From the NCBI GenBank assembly GCA_903813345.2, contig CAIIXF020000009.1:20859759-20919758 (forward strand): a stretch of DNA of 60,000 bases, read 5' to 3'. Both the position numbers and the translations under genes were made by a program. This document shows, in pieces, positions 12,601 to 23,757 of this stretch (its first letter is position 1; each line of letters opens with the position of its first letter). The notes under the pieces are model-generated. The model saw only the letters and a program-made list of their open reading frames with translations. It did no database searches and was not told where the DNA came from. The DNA comes from Owenia fusiformis. Lineage: Eukaryota; Annelida; Polychaeta; Sabellida; Oweniidae.

Positions 12601-13368
12601 GTCATTTGACTTGGAACTGAAGCGAAGAAGTTACTCCCAACTTAGCCATTGGATGTTATAGGTCACCTTCCAGTAAAACGAAACATCTGAGTTAAAAAAT
12701 AAATTGTTATGTCTTCTTAAAGTATTTGTTAGAAAAATATCGTGATCTCAAGCGAAAAAAAATCGCTATCCCAGCCCTTGACCTTAACAGGTAATATTAA
12801 GGCTACACATTGTACATTCGATCAAATATTATGCATTGATAGAATGTTTTCGATATTTTTGGGGTATATTATGTATTACTAATTTACTATATAACGTTTT
12901 GCTATGAGACTACCAGTACCCTAACATTTTAAGGGGGCATATAGTAAACTAGCAATTAGTAAATAAATGATTATTATAGTCAAAATATCATTTGTTTAAT
13001 AAGCAGTACATAAAGTTTTTTCTATGCAATAATTCCACTTAATTTATGTATTTATTACAGATATTTATTTATTGCTATTTCTAAATTGTGTGGAATAGAG
13101 CATACGGTGTGTCTCAGTTTCAATCAGGTTTAGTACTTTCTGACCAATTTATTGCATCTTCGAACTTATTCATATCATGATTATGTATACCGACTTACAT
13201 TTTAGTTGACAAAAGTACTGCACATCATGGACAGGAGTGTACACTATGCATTTACAATAGTTGAAATCACAACTCAACTCATGGACCTAAAGAAATGATT
13301 TATCAAAGAAACGATATAGTTCACTTACCGAAGTACACTTCTTTGTTGCAGCTTGGACACTTTGGCAT
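6623..13368 (-). CDS. CRIP1: Cysteine-rich intestinal protein (CRIP), single LIM domain, 4 exons
   Basis: The coding exons are 13329-13368, 12243-12337, 6829-6886 and 6623-6660. They join in phases 1, 0 and 1 to give 76 aa, against about 77 for vertebrate CRIP1. The protein starts [13 protein letters not shown], continues with [20 protein letters not shown], then [19 protein letters not shown], and ends [12 protein letters not shown]. Expected zinc ligands are C4, C7, H25, C28 for one finger and C31, C34, C52, C56 for the other. The Gly-rich tail after the LIM domain is typical of CRIP. LIM proteins of this type bind zinc and act as small cytoplasmic or nuclear adaptor proteins. All four introns-exon borders match gt/ag. 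The short exons are spread over 6.7 kb, and intron 2 (6887 to 12242) hosts transposons. Orthology to CRIP1 rather than a close paralogue is inferred from the sequence pattern. Confidence 0.93.
7005..7143. repeat. Hairpin (foldback) element in CRIP intron 2
   Basis: The arms run from 7005 (aatatagacc) to about 7064 and from about 7085 to 7143 (ggtctatatt), with a loop of roughly 20 nt. The arms pair over nearly their full length with few mismatches. A related small palindrome, ggggtattatttgcgaatatacccc-like, lies at 7246-7270 and resembles the inner part of the right arm (ggggtgtattcgacgatatt at 7100). This is probably a miniature foldback element, with a second degraded relative beside it. 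Confidence 0.85.
8414..8782 (-). pseudogene. Left-arm copy of a transposon-borne protein fragment (NDAAER family)
   Basis: An open frame reads from [20 protein letters not shown] through [11 protein letters not shown] and [20 protein letters not shown] to [18 protein letters not shown], and ends KNEMQNNL-stop. The frame is intact but has no credible start, so it is a C-terminal fragment of about 115 aa. Just upstream (8783-8892) a second partial copy of the [12 protein letters not shown] to VHNLY segment is joined in frame by rearrangement. I recall motifs like VVNDxAERxVK from uncharacterised, repeat-associated invertebrate proteins, but I cannot name the family. Confidence 0.6.
8901..9246 (+). 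pseudogene. Right-arm inverted copy of the same fragment, broken
   Basis: This is the mirror of the left-arm frame on the plus strand and also ends in QNNL-stop at 9246. It carries a TGG-to-TAG stop (near 9010, in the 'DTTWLNLP' segment) and a 2-bp deletion near 9122 (gtaaaatacacaagac against gtaaaagacatacaagac) in the VKDIQDY segment. It cannot be translated across its length. The differences show that the arms have begun to diverge. Confidence 0.75.
10663..10905. repeat. Tandem duplication of 121 bp
   Basis: Two adjacent copies start with tatatttcgttttatttaat at 10663 and 10784 and are almost identical; one visible difference is cattattaaat against cattatgaaat. This is a recent local duplication inside CRIP intron 2, with no coding content. 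Confidence 0.9.
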
Positions 13369-14029
13369 TTTGAAACTTCTCTTCTTCGATATTCGACAAA
13401 AACAGATTGATCTTGCAGTCACTCCGTCACAGATGTTATGGACAAACTTTGCACAAACTTATATACATACCACAGGAGTGACATTGGATTTACTTTTGGA
13501 TATTATTGGTTGGATTTATTTTTGCACACGGTTCTAAAAATTATATTAAATCAAGAAACAGTGTAAAATAAACAGAAAAAGTTTCATGTTGTGTTCATGG
13601 TTCAAAGTTAGTGTATGTGTGCTATAATAGATTTAAAAACATAGGTTATCAATATATTCCTGTGATCAAGAAATGTCCCAGACTTTCAGTTAAGTCCACA
13701 AATCACAATACACAAAAGGTTACTATAAACTCTTGTGGCATATAAATGAAATCTTCTAATTTTAGACTAACAGTGGTATGATTAAAAGGGATGTCTCTCA
13801 TTGGAGAAAGTATAACTTAGATTTATATGTATACACAGCTAGCTACGTTATAAGTTTCATTGAATTGAAAGTTTGCGTTTCGCAAAAAATGTACTTATAC
13901 TAAAAGAAATGTATATTTTATTGATCAATTCTAATATTCTTTTCATCTCTGTGTATATTGGTTGGAAATTAATATGACTACATGCCAAGCAGTTATCAGC
14001 TTAGGGGATTTATAAGCATGCCAAGTGCG
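13369..14029. other. CRIP upstream region, nothing recognised
   Basis: This is the 5' flank of the minus-strand CRIP gene and should hold its 5' UTR and promoter. No TATA box or other motif could be assigned with confidence. Confidence 0.35.
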
Positions 14030-14330
14030 TTACGAAATCTCTATTTGTATTATCAACGAGTTTGCAATAGTGTAGTTTCCATATAGCTTTTGAAATCACA
14101 CTAAATCTTGTTTTTCGTGAGATTTTGCATATTAGAACTCCAATGATTTACTTTGCCTTGAATTCAGGGAGCTGTTTTCTACAATAATAAGGTTATGTTA
14201 TTCAGATCATTTTCCAAGACTTTAAAAAAAACTTGGACCAAATCTCCATTGATGCAATGTTGGAATTCTCTAAAAACCTTGCTTTATTAGTTTAACAACC
14301 CAAATTTTGATGATGAATCAATATATTAAA
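14030..14330 (+). repeat. Left part of an old dispersed repeat, split by a transposon
   Basis: This part matches, in inverted orientation, the right half of 20592-21110. Shared stretches include ccatatagcttttgaaatc, tttttcgtgagatttt, gcatattaga and acttggaccaaat/acttgggccaaat. The other part of this copy continues at 17331-17525, after the 3.0-kb insertion. Confidence 0.75.
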
Positions 14331-17330
14331 CACTGTGGCTAGTCGATCTACGTGGATGCAGTCATTTATATGTAATGTATTGTGGGTGCTCGCGTTCATT
14401 ATAGGGAATGGGATCATTGCAAAAATATGACAGCAAATCGATGTAAGTGATCTCAGAGTTTCTACTTAACATCGTGACTTGAAATCTTGCATACATATTC
14501 AATATACGTAGTATGACAATGTGTGAAAGTTTCAGCTACCATATTCCTGTTATAGGGAAGATATTTGAAAAACATTTCGTAAACGTCAACATATATGTAT
14601 AAAATGGATGCACCTATGTATCATTTGGATTCAGAACGGTAACAGATGGATGCTTTAATAAATTATACTTTTATCATGATGATTTATTTACTGATGGACA
14701 ACTGGCCAGATTTTCTTTGTATCCATTGTTTGGATAAACATTCCTCATTCAGTAAAGTAATTAGCCACCCCATTAGAAGTAGTCTAAAGACACCCTCATG
14801 AAAAATTGAAAATACTATATCTAAACCCATCAACTGGAAAATGCCATTACAGATGATAAAAAGGACCCACGGTCCTGTGCTCACGCAGTGTAGAACCTTC
14901 AGAGGAATGTATATCCTGATTTTCAAACAAAAGTATTGGTAAATATGAGATAAATAAAAGATGAGTCCTTTGTTGTTGGTTCAGATATGATTTGTTGTAG
15001 TCAAAGGAAAAACTATGAATTTGACCTAGATTTTGACCTAGGCCTTTTAGTGTCCAAATTTTGAAGGAAAATAGATTTTGAGGACGGCTTCTATTGTAGA
15101 TTCTTATTAAGTTGGCTGCATCCAAGCAGTATCTAGTGTTGTGATGTTACAATTGATAATTTTCTCAAGCCCCATTGACTTAACATGGGATACCAAAATA
15201 GCGATTTTTGAGATTTCAAAATGCCATAACTTCCGAACCGGAAGTCGGATCAAAATCTGGTTTGCAGATTCAGATTCCTTGGACAATTCTTTTTTTATTG
15301 TGACCTATTTTTCGGATGCCATATCTCAAAAACGGTAAAAGTGATCAAAACAACTTGCCTGAGGGATTGGCTTTTTTTCCAAGGAACATGATTAAAAAAA
15401 CGGAGCAAAAATATTAAAGGACGACTGAGAAAATTGAAAAAATGGCAAAGTACTGGATTTGACCTAGTTCTTGACCTTTGACCTAGATTAAACCTGATTA
15501 GACCTAGATCTGGACTTGGGCCTGAACTGGACCTTGACTTGGACCTGAACCTGGACTGGACTGGTATTTTTTCAATCTTTTCTTCACTTCTCTTGACTTT
15601 CTATAAGGCTATCATCAGATCGATTTTTCTCGAAATTTAAAAATCAGCAATTTCTTCGAAACCGGCCGAACTTGGGAAATGGCAATGATAGGTCAAATAG
15701 ACATTATGGATATGCATAAAATGAATGTGGAAATGACTCAATCCAGATAGCAGTTTTAATTTGTGCAGCCAATGTTGACAGACGGACGGACCAACGGACG
15801 GACGGACGCCTGGTCGATCCCATAGGCTAAAAAACTATGGTTTTATCGCTAATAATGTTAATTTGAAAAACGGGTCCATAACATGTAATGATGACAATGA
15901 AAATGTTGAAATTAGGTACGCCAATGAAGTGAATTCAGAGCAAAAGACCCATCGACCCACTGGAATACCCACAAATAAAGTTTCATAGCCTTGCCCAAGT
16001 CGGTCTCTTTTACTTATCTTGATTTCTATTATGACGGTCTTGTACCCAAGAGAAAGCCACGTGCTTTACCAACCCAATGTTTTTGTCGGTAAAATTTGAC
16101 AAATCAACGACGGCCCTACATTGTCTGAGTAGGTCTTCGTGCATTTCCATCGCGAATTCAGTTTTGATTTGAATCAACATTGAATTGCATGATTTCATTT
16201 AGATGAGTATTAATGACTGCTTACATTCAAATGTACATTTAATAACATAATATATTGTAACTCTCAAGAAACACTCATCAGATCATTGAATTTCAAGTTC
16301 TAGACGGGTAGTTTGCTTTTTTAATGCAGGTCAACCTGATAACGTTTTGATTGGTCAATCAACCTGAAGTCACACGCTGTGTCCATGTCCATATTGTCAA
16401 TCAATATGGTTTTGCGATACCCTTAGGTAGCCTAGGTATTATTGGAATCTCGGAACCGCTGAGTAACTTAGCATAATATCAGTGATGATGCATTGGATTG
16501 TACAAGGTGGTAATAATTTAAGATCAGATAAGTAAATAAATACCGACTTGGGCAAGGCTACAAGTTTCAGAGCCATTAACATTCCTTGAAAGTGACAATG
16601 AGCAGCCAACAGATAGACCATCCGTAAATCTTGATGATTTTGTCAGCTCAGCTGAACGAGCCTCCAGATTCCTTGAAACAAATGACCATAATTCAAGAAT
16701 AATATTATCTATTTACAATTTTTTGAAATCGTGGTAAGTGGAATCTTTCCAATTACCAATATAGCATTATTATTGTTTTTGGACACTGTGGATTAAAATA
16801 TTAAAAATACACACATTCAAAATGATTCAATTGAAACCTAGCCAGTCTGTTCAATGAATCCAATCAGAACGTCTATTAATCCACATGATACATCATAATT
16901 AAATTGCTTTTTTAAAGCGGATATTTCATAACATAGCCCCAAAAATATTATAGAACGCATTGTATTTGTATTTTACTTCACACAGACATATTTGTGTATG
17001 TGAAATAATTATATTACTTGAATTTTTTATTCCCCATTACAAGGTAAACCTATGGCAAATTATACATACCTTCTCACAGCTATGAGCGAGATGATAAACT
17101 GGTCGAGTGAACTCGTTTGAGTTATCTATTCTCCGTAAAAATATCAGAGAATGTGTGTTTATAGCGTAGCTTTGGTTTTGTAAAATAATGAAGTATGATA
17201 TACACGGATGAGTAAATATAGATAATTTAAACAGAAGTGCAAAATTCTTCAATTGAAAAGTACAGAGGCGGGTACTCACGAAACATTACATGTGCCTGAC
17301 TGCATCCACATAGATCGACTAGCCACAGTG
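14331..17330. mobile_element. 3.0-kb DNA transposon with 34-bp inverted ends
   Basis: The ends are inverted copies: cactgtggctagtcgatcta at 14331 and its reverse complement ending agccacagtg at 17330, matching for about 34 bp with one difference. The 5-bp duplication ttaaa flanks both sides (14326-14330 and 17331-17335). The related repeat copy at 20592-21110 is uninterrupted at this point, so it serves as an empty site. Inside there is no long open frame. There are degenerate 'gacctag' runs (15010-15060, 15465-15570), a (gacg)n tract at 15780-15808, and an inverted pair of agccttgcccaagtcggt at about 15988 and 16543. It is non-autonomous and the superfamily is unknown. Confidence 0.8.
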
Positions 17331-17525
17331 TTAAAAGGGTCATCACATGATATATCAATCGATTTTAAAACAGATTCAAACAACACTTTTTTATTAATCA
17401 TAAAATAAAGTCACTTTTCGAAGATCTTAATATGGAAGTCAATGGAGGTATGGCCCAAGAAAAAATCTGAATAAAAGATGGCAGCACTGGATTTGATACA
17501 TTTTCAGCTATTTAGAAACTATCTT
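17331..17525 (+). repeat. Right part of the split dispersed repeat
   Basis: Continues the copy begun at 14030-14330. It matches the inverted copy in Ly6 intron 1 with agggtcatcacatgatatat, gaataaaagatggcagcac and agctatttagaaactatc. Confidence 0.75.
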
Positions 17526-20224
17526 ATTTATAGAAGCTGAGACCCTTACCCGGGAATACAGCAATTAAATGTATTAAAATAGTATTTTCATTATGTTAAA
17601 GCAGTTATTCTTTCATCTTAATATTCACCCTTATTAATATAATGTATAGGTAGTGCATAGTTGATCAATTGACTACATGAATAAACCCAACACACGGGGG
17701 CACTTTAAAAATATTTTCATACGTTTTAGTCACTGTTTAGTTTCATTTTTTCTCTATAATTTATTTTTATTTTTTATTCCTGCATTTTAATATAATCAAT
17801 ATTTCCGACGGAAATTATGTTTGTAACATTGTAAGTACGGTTTGCAATGAATATGTTTAATTATTACATACAATTATATTTAATATTAATGAAAACTAAT
17901 TAACGTCGGATCCTATTTGATTAATTAATTAATTCCACCATGGCCACGATTCTACCCACATCATACTGATAACCTAAATGCGAGCAGCATGAAAACAGAG
18001 TTGATGTTTTTTTCGCCCATCTGCCACCATTTAATTCCATTCACTTCATACTGTTGTATTTGTGACATACTGAAAGATACCAAAACTAAAAAAGTATCCA
18101 CTCCACGGAAAATCATATCTCACCGTCCGAATGAATCTGCATTTCCACATTATTTTTCAAAAAAGAACAAAAACAATTTTAAATATATTATAGTAATGTA
18201 GTGTACAATTTTTCATGTATTTATTTAGATAATCCATTCTTCAGTCGCCATCATGTAATAGATTATATGAGCCCAGAACTCGAAGACTGAATGGGGAGTC
18301 TGAATTCAGAGACGGGGATATATAATGAGTCGATTATGCAAATTAACGAGCTGTTGTGCAAGGAAACTTTAATGAAAGTGTTTGCAAGGTTGAACGGTCA
18401 AAAATGACAATTGGAAATTTTGAGTTCACAACACCTGCATGCCTTGCTATTCCCAATGATACTATTTAGAGGTTTATACTAACAAATGCCAACTTCAACT
18501 TAAAAAATTGATGTGGGTAAGCCTTATCAACCAAAATATCAAAAATATCAACTAAAATAGCCATGCACGTGTAGTTAAAGGATTTAAGTCCTAGACTCAG
18601 TGCATTGTTGACTGAGTATCATTCGTCAAATGTCTTTTTCAAACTTTGCATGAAATGCGTAGCATGAAGTGCTAAGATTAGAAAACAACGCCTCGGTTGA
18701 ACGATCAACCACAGTATTGATCGTCTTCGGCTTAATTTTTTTAACACATTGCAAACTATTTTATATATCACTTAAAATACACGAAATCACTTAAAATAAA
18801 ATATTTTCAAGGAAACTTCTTGCAAGGGTCAAGTTGTCACATTGACAACCATTCAACACTTACTATTTGACCTGCATATTCCTTATGATAATAATTGAAA
18901 TTTTTTATCCAATTCAAAAATTATCGAATTCAAAAAGGACGCTAGCGCTGGTGTTTTTCCAATCTTGATGACAAAAGTAGAAGCCCAAAGAAATGGTGAA
19001 TGACCTTGATATTCTTATTTACTTAATGACTTGTTTAATTATTTATGATAAAATTCATCGATGTTGAAGTTTACTTGGCATGTTCGTTCGGCACCTGTAG
19101 TCATATATGTTTGCTTCAAAAATATTTTGGCCCACTCTTGATCATGTAGTTTTGGAAATTACAATGATTTTAAAGTTCAGTTCAGAATTTCAACAATAAA
19201 ATTGGTAAAGATAGACTTAACATATTTAAATCATGCGAACCATATTGATGCGTATAGCTTTTCTAAAATGATTAAGAGCAGAAAGTGTACCTTAGAGAAC
19301 AAAATTCTGAGCCGTTTTTATATAATTTTGAGACAACTTTTTTTGTAAAATTAAATGTTTTTGGTTCCTAGAAAATGTAAAATGGAGAGACCATAATAGA
19401 TCATGAATGGATGAATCTTAGGTATACCCATACGCATAGAATTCATACCACCGTTTCAAACTGAAGGGCATAAAAATGTTAACTTTTAGAATTATCAAGC
19501 AACATAATCAATTTCAAAGCTATTGTACGTCAAAAAATAACAATAATAAACACATTCTGTACATACTTTTGAGGCCAAAGAATGAGAAAAGTATCGTCAC
19601 ATATTATTTCATTTTTAAAAGCCAATACATATTCATGCATTTAGCAACCCGTGTCAAAGTTTAGTTTTACAGTGTATGTGCTGCAATTCCAGATATTTGA
19701 CCAAAGTCGACGAAGTTTAAACAAATTGCAGATATCTGCTAGAGTTATGCAAATATAACTGAAATTTTCCCGCTTTCATATTGTTTCAATGAATTAATTA
19801 TTCTACCTGGCGACCATTTCCAAATACCATTAATATAATAAATGAATTAATGATTTTAACATCGATTTATACTTGATGTTTATTGTATGAAATACATTAT
19901 GTAATGGCTACCATGGAAATATTGAAAATCCTGTTGTTTGGCATCTCGATCACCTTTCGTCAATGCAATAATTCCAGCTTAAGGTGGGGCTTATAGTATA
20001 TAACAGTGCGCATGCCACATTCACACCTATCATGTGGAATAGATCCAACATATTTATTCAACTGTAACCGGTCTTCCTTAACGAACACGTTACTATGTAC
20101 GACGGTATATTTGTAGGTATGTGTGTCCATAGTTACATCAATAAATGACACAATCAGGCATGTTATTCAAACTGACCTGTTCATTTATCGAGAAGGACTA
20201 TATATTCGGAGGTATTTCCAAAAT
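17526..20224. other. Non-coding, Ly6 upstream region
   Basis: No exon recognised on either strand. A ctatatattcgg TATA-like motif lies at about 20198-20209, only about 25 bp before the Ly6 start codon. It may be a promoter element with a very short 5' UTR, or coincidence. Confidence 0.4.
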
Positions 20225-22146
20225 ATGGACAAGATTCTAACATCTTTGTTCGTTATTTCTGCATCTTATTCCATTGGTAAGTAAGCAGTATATATATTTA
20301 GATGGCCTTAAACATTGATTTATATTTTCAAAATATTGCAATTTCATTGTTTTCTTAAATACGAGTACGACTCAAAAGAAATGTTGGATTTGTTGGTCCC
20401 TGGCGACTTAATTTTAGAATATATTCCACTATCACTGGTCAGTATCAAGCGAATGTAAGGGTCGTAACATTGGCATTAAAGATGGCAGTCGGTCATTGTC
20501 AATTTTGATATTTTTAGTTTTCATCGAATTAAAAACAACTTTAATTTATAGTTTACGTTATGCATCTGTAAAAGCAAAAATAGTCACCTTCCAATAGGAT
20601 AGTTTCTAAATAGCAGAAAAATCAATGAAATCTCGTGCTGCCATCTTTTATTCAGCTTTTAACTCGGGCTAGAGCTCCATTCATTTACATGCTAAAATCT
20701 TGGAAAAGTGGCTTAATTTCATGATTTATCAAAGTGTGTTTGTTGAATCTGTATAAAACTTGAATGATATACCACATGATGACCCTGTTTATGTACATGA
20801 TGTGATTAAACATGCAAATGTTGATTGACATACAAATAATCCACGGATTTAAAGAATTTTAGCATTGCATCTATGGACATTTGGCCCAAGTTTTTTTAAA
20901 TTGTTATAGAAAATTATTCAAATTACATAACTGTGTAAATCAAAGCTATTAAAGGAGAAAACATTTCACTGAATTCAAATACGCCATTTAAAAGAAGGTA
21001 ATGTAAGTCATTAGAGGTCTAATATGCAAGTCTCTTAAAATCTCACGAAAAACGAGATTTAGCGAGATTTCAAAAGCTATATGGAAACTTTACTATTGTG
21101 GTGCCTTCGCATGGTACATAAACAAATGATCGAGTTTCCATGTCGCATCTGATTTTCGCTTACAGCCGTTACCTTCGTTTGATACTAACCAGTGGCTATG
21201 AAACTATTACAATATTCAAATAGTATATTTCATCTGAAAACTGAACTGAAAATATAATTTGGCTTAGTTTTAACGGTAACCCTCAGGAATTGAATCAAAA
21301 TCAGATTAACTTAACATATTATCAATGACTGCGTCTGTCAACAACTTGAGGCGCATCGTAGCCAGGATAGATAATCGACCCTGTCCCGGTCTTCCAGAAA
21401 CTCAATGACATATTTTGGGACCACCTTTTGTTTATTGCAGTGAATGGACTCACGTGTTATGATTGCACAGATGCCCTTGGCTTGGTGTCCACGTGTGGAA
21501 GTAACTTCATTGGTAATGATATCAATGAAGTAAACTGTAGCACGTCCTGCTATAATACTAAAACAGAAGTGCAGGTCCTTGGAGGTAACACCTTTTGAAT
21601 TTTAGTGCTTATGAACAAGCTTTAACCCGATTTATCCAAAACTCTATAATCATTCATTTTGATACGCATCACATCTTTCTGCCTTCTTCGAGGAATGAAT
21701 CAATAGAAGACCATGATTTCTCATGATTAAGGATAATTGTTGCTATAATCTTAATGAGCAAGTACTTCCGGTAAAAGTAAACTTAAAAATGAGTTGTCAT
21801 TAGAATATTAAGAAAAATGTTACAACATCAGATTATTTTTTCCGGAAACCAAGACCTTCTACAAGGAACGTCCTGAAAGACAATGTATACACGGTATAGT
21901 AGGCATTGATAGTAAAGCTATCATTGTAGGAATTTCAATGTACTTTCAGCTTCAACGATAGTTTATACTCGTGGCTGCGATTCAACTACACATAACATGG
22001 TTTGTGAAGAGACTGGGGGATTCGTTTTCGGTACGGGCTCTGTTATAAATACGTGCCACTGCTCAACAGACCTGTGCAATAATGCTCTTTTCAATACTGG
22101 ATCAGTACTCATTACGATCTGTGCGTTCATCATGACCAAGCTCTAG
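20225..22146 (+). CDS. Ly6/uPAR three-finger protein, GPI-anchored, 3 exons
   Basis: The exons are 20225-20276, 21441-21584 and 21950-22146, all joined in phase 1, giving 130 aa. Exon 1 is a signal peptide (MDKILTSLFVISASYSI), after which the mature chain begins near NGLTCYDC. Ten cysteines are present: the LTCYDC start, STC, VNC and TSC in exon 2, and RGC, MVC, NTCHC and the diagnostic DLCNN in exon 3. That number and the closing CN motif are the pattern of the three-finger (LU) fold. The C-terminus is hydrophobic (SVLITICAFIMTKL), as expected for replacement by a GPI anchor. Signal peptide in exon 1 and the LU domain over two exons is the usual gene layout of the family. The protein is expected on the outer cell surface; its ligand is unknown. 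Intron 1 holds an inverted dispersed repeat. Confidence 0.92.
20592..21110 (-). repeat. Intact inverted copy of the dispersed repeat, in Ly6 intron 1
   Basis: The reverse complement follows 14030-14330 plus 17331-17525 through the whole length, with many substitutions, so the repeat is old. It lacks the 3.0-kb insertion. No coding frame is present. Confidence 0.75.
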
Positions 22147-22277
22147 AATCAACTATTGAGAGACAGTTATTAATTCAAATGCGTGTCCATGACGTGCCTA
22201 CTACTTTGGGGACAAGCATACTTAATGACATTCAGGTTAATGAGCTAGATAATTACTCATTCTAGGCGCTGTAACTT

Positions 22278-22419
22278 ATGCCTTGGTCACATTTGCTCCG
22301 ATGTTCACTACGGCGCCCGGCCGATTGAGTATTTTGTTCACAATTGAATACAATATTGAACAAAACAATCAATCGGCCGGGCGCCAGCCGATGGATCAGA
22401 GCAAATGTGACCCAGGCAT
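22278..22419. mobile_element. 142-bp hairpin MITE in the Ly6 3' region
   Basis: The ends are atgccttggtcacatttgct at 22278 and its inverse ending gtgacccaggcat at 22419. The arms also share gcgcccggccgatt and pair up to a small A+T-rich loop (around 22345). It lies 130 bp past the stop codon and before the first AATAAA, so it would be transcribed as part of the 3' UTR. Confidence 0.88.
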
Positions 22420-22635
22420 TACACATTTTCGCCTTCGACTTGATATAAAGAGGTAGTGTAGCAACTGAAACCCTTGTGAATCAAAGATGGACGCTCTGCG
22501 ATTTAGCAACACTGTCCAATGTAGCATCTTCTGAGAAATGTGATTATGCTGGGATAAGGTTGAAACTTGATCTGATTGCAACAATTTTGTACACATATGA
22601 TTGATTGATCTTGATACGAATGTTTATATGAATGG

Positions 22636-22641
22636 AATAAA
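22636..22641 (+). terminator. Candidate polyadenylation signal for Ly6
   Basis: This is the first aataaa downstream of the Ly6 stop codon that I noticed, about 490 bp away, followed by T-rich sequence (gactttattgttgt). Confidence 0.35.
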
Positions 22642-22944
22642 TTGGTGGAATCGATTATAAGATTGACTTTATTGTTGTAACCGTTGTGAATTATTTGTTT
22701 AATTACACATTATGAAACAGTTTAGAAATGAACTAAATGAACTACCTTAATTTTTTTTCTTTTTTCAAACGAGTGAAAAAGTCATCCAGATCTAACAAGT
22801 CTGAGGTAGCGTTGGTGAATGCAACTGCCGGCTGCCGGTTTGATTGCAAGTATGACCAACCCATCTAAATATGAATAGTTTCCGCCGTACATCCCGATAT
22901 AAAAAAAAACCGATCGTTGACCTAAACGGTTTAATCTACCTATT

Positions 22945-23757
22945 TTACCCCCCTATCACACCAAACTAGTTCTTACCCGTTCTTGCCAGTCCTACGAAAA
23001 CGTCGTAAAACGGGCTCAATCTGGCTGTGGTCGGGAAATATGTCTGAAATAATTAGCTTCTTCGTTCTTAAACAGTCTTCAATACGTCCATCTCGTTCGC
23101 AGTTCGTTCAGGTCGCACCACGTCGGTGTGCAACGTCGCAGAACGCGTCTCTTAGTCTAGAAGGTCATCAAGACCTGATTACAGAACGGTATGGTCGCCA
23201 TCGAATTTTGAATCGATTCAAAATTCTAAAATCACATTCCCGTCTGAGAACGTTCATAAAGTTCGTAAATAGACCTTAGAAAGTTTCAGCTACGTTCATT
23301 CCGTTCGCATACGGTTTAAAACCAGTTTTGAAGAACGCAGTGGCAACTTGTTGGTGTGATAGCTATATTTTTGCTAACTCGTTCATTAGCAGTGTTAAAT
23401 ACGTTCTTAATCAGTTTAAACCCGTTTGCAATTAGTTCTACCTCGTTCTCAACACGTCCTCAGACAGTTCAACTCGTTGTTAAAACGTCCCTAGTAGGAT
23501 TGAAGTACGACGGTTCCGTTCGTAGTACGTCCAGCTCGTCGTTAGTACGTTGTCACTCGTTCTAATTGTAGAACGTATCGACCACGAGAACATTTTGAGC
23601 ATGTTCTAAGTTCTAGAGCACCTACCCGTTCGAGTACGTTCGATGACGTTTGTAAATAGATCCCAAACGGTTCTTAGTAGGTCCAGTCCGTTCGTACACA
23701 GTTGAAGCCCGTTTTCGAGAACGTAGTGAGAACTAGTTTGGTGTGATAGTAGGGTAA
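22945..23757. mobile_element. 0.8-kb transposon with TTACCC inverted ends
   Basis: The ends are ttacccccctatcacaccaa at 22945 and the inverse of ttaccctactatcacaccaa at 23757; homology continues through actagttct. Inside are dozens of degenerate gttcg/cgttc motifs. The terminal segment ending 'ttggtgtgatag' also occurs internally at about 23360, together with about 100 bp of related flank, so the body seems to be two diverged tandem halves. There is no transposase frame. The target duplication is not clear. Confidence 0.8.

Noticed and set aside
14684-15125. Overlapping minus-strand frames as a transposase of the 3-kb element
   Set aside because: Frames are short, without catalytic motifs, and overlap each other; composition is that of A+T-rich non-coding DNA.
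15780-15808. (GACG)n tract as a CRISPR-like or regulatory array
   Set aside because: Simple-sequence repeat of a kind common in invertebrate genomes; no spacers.
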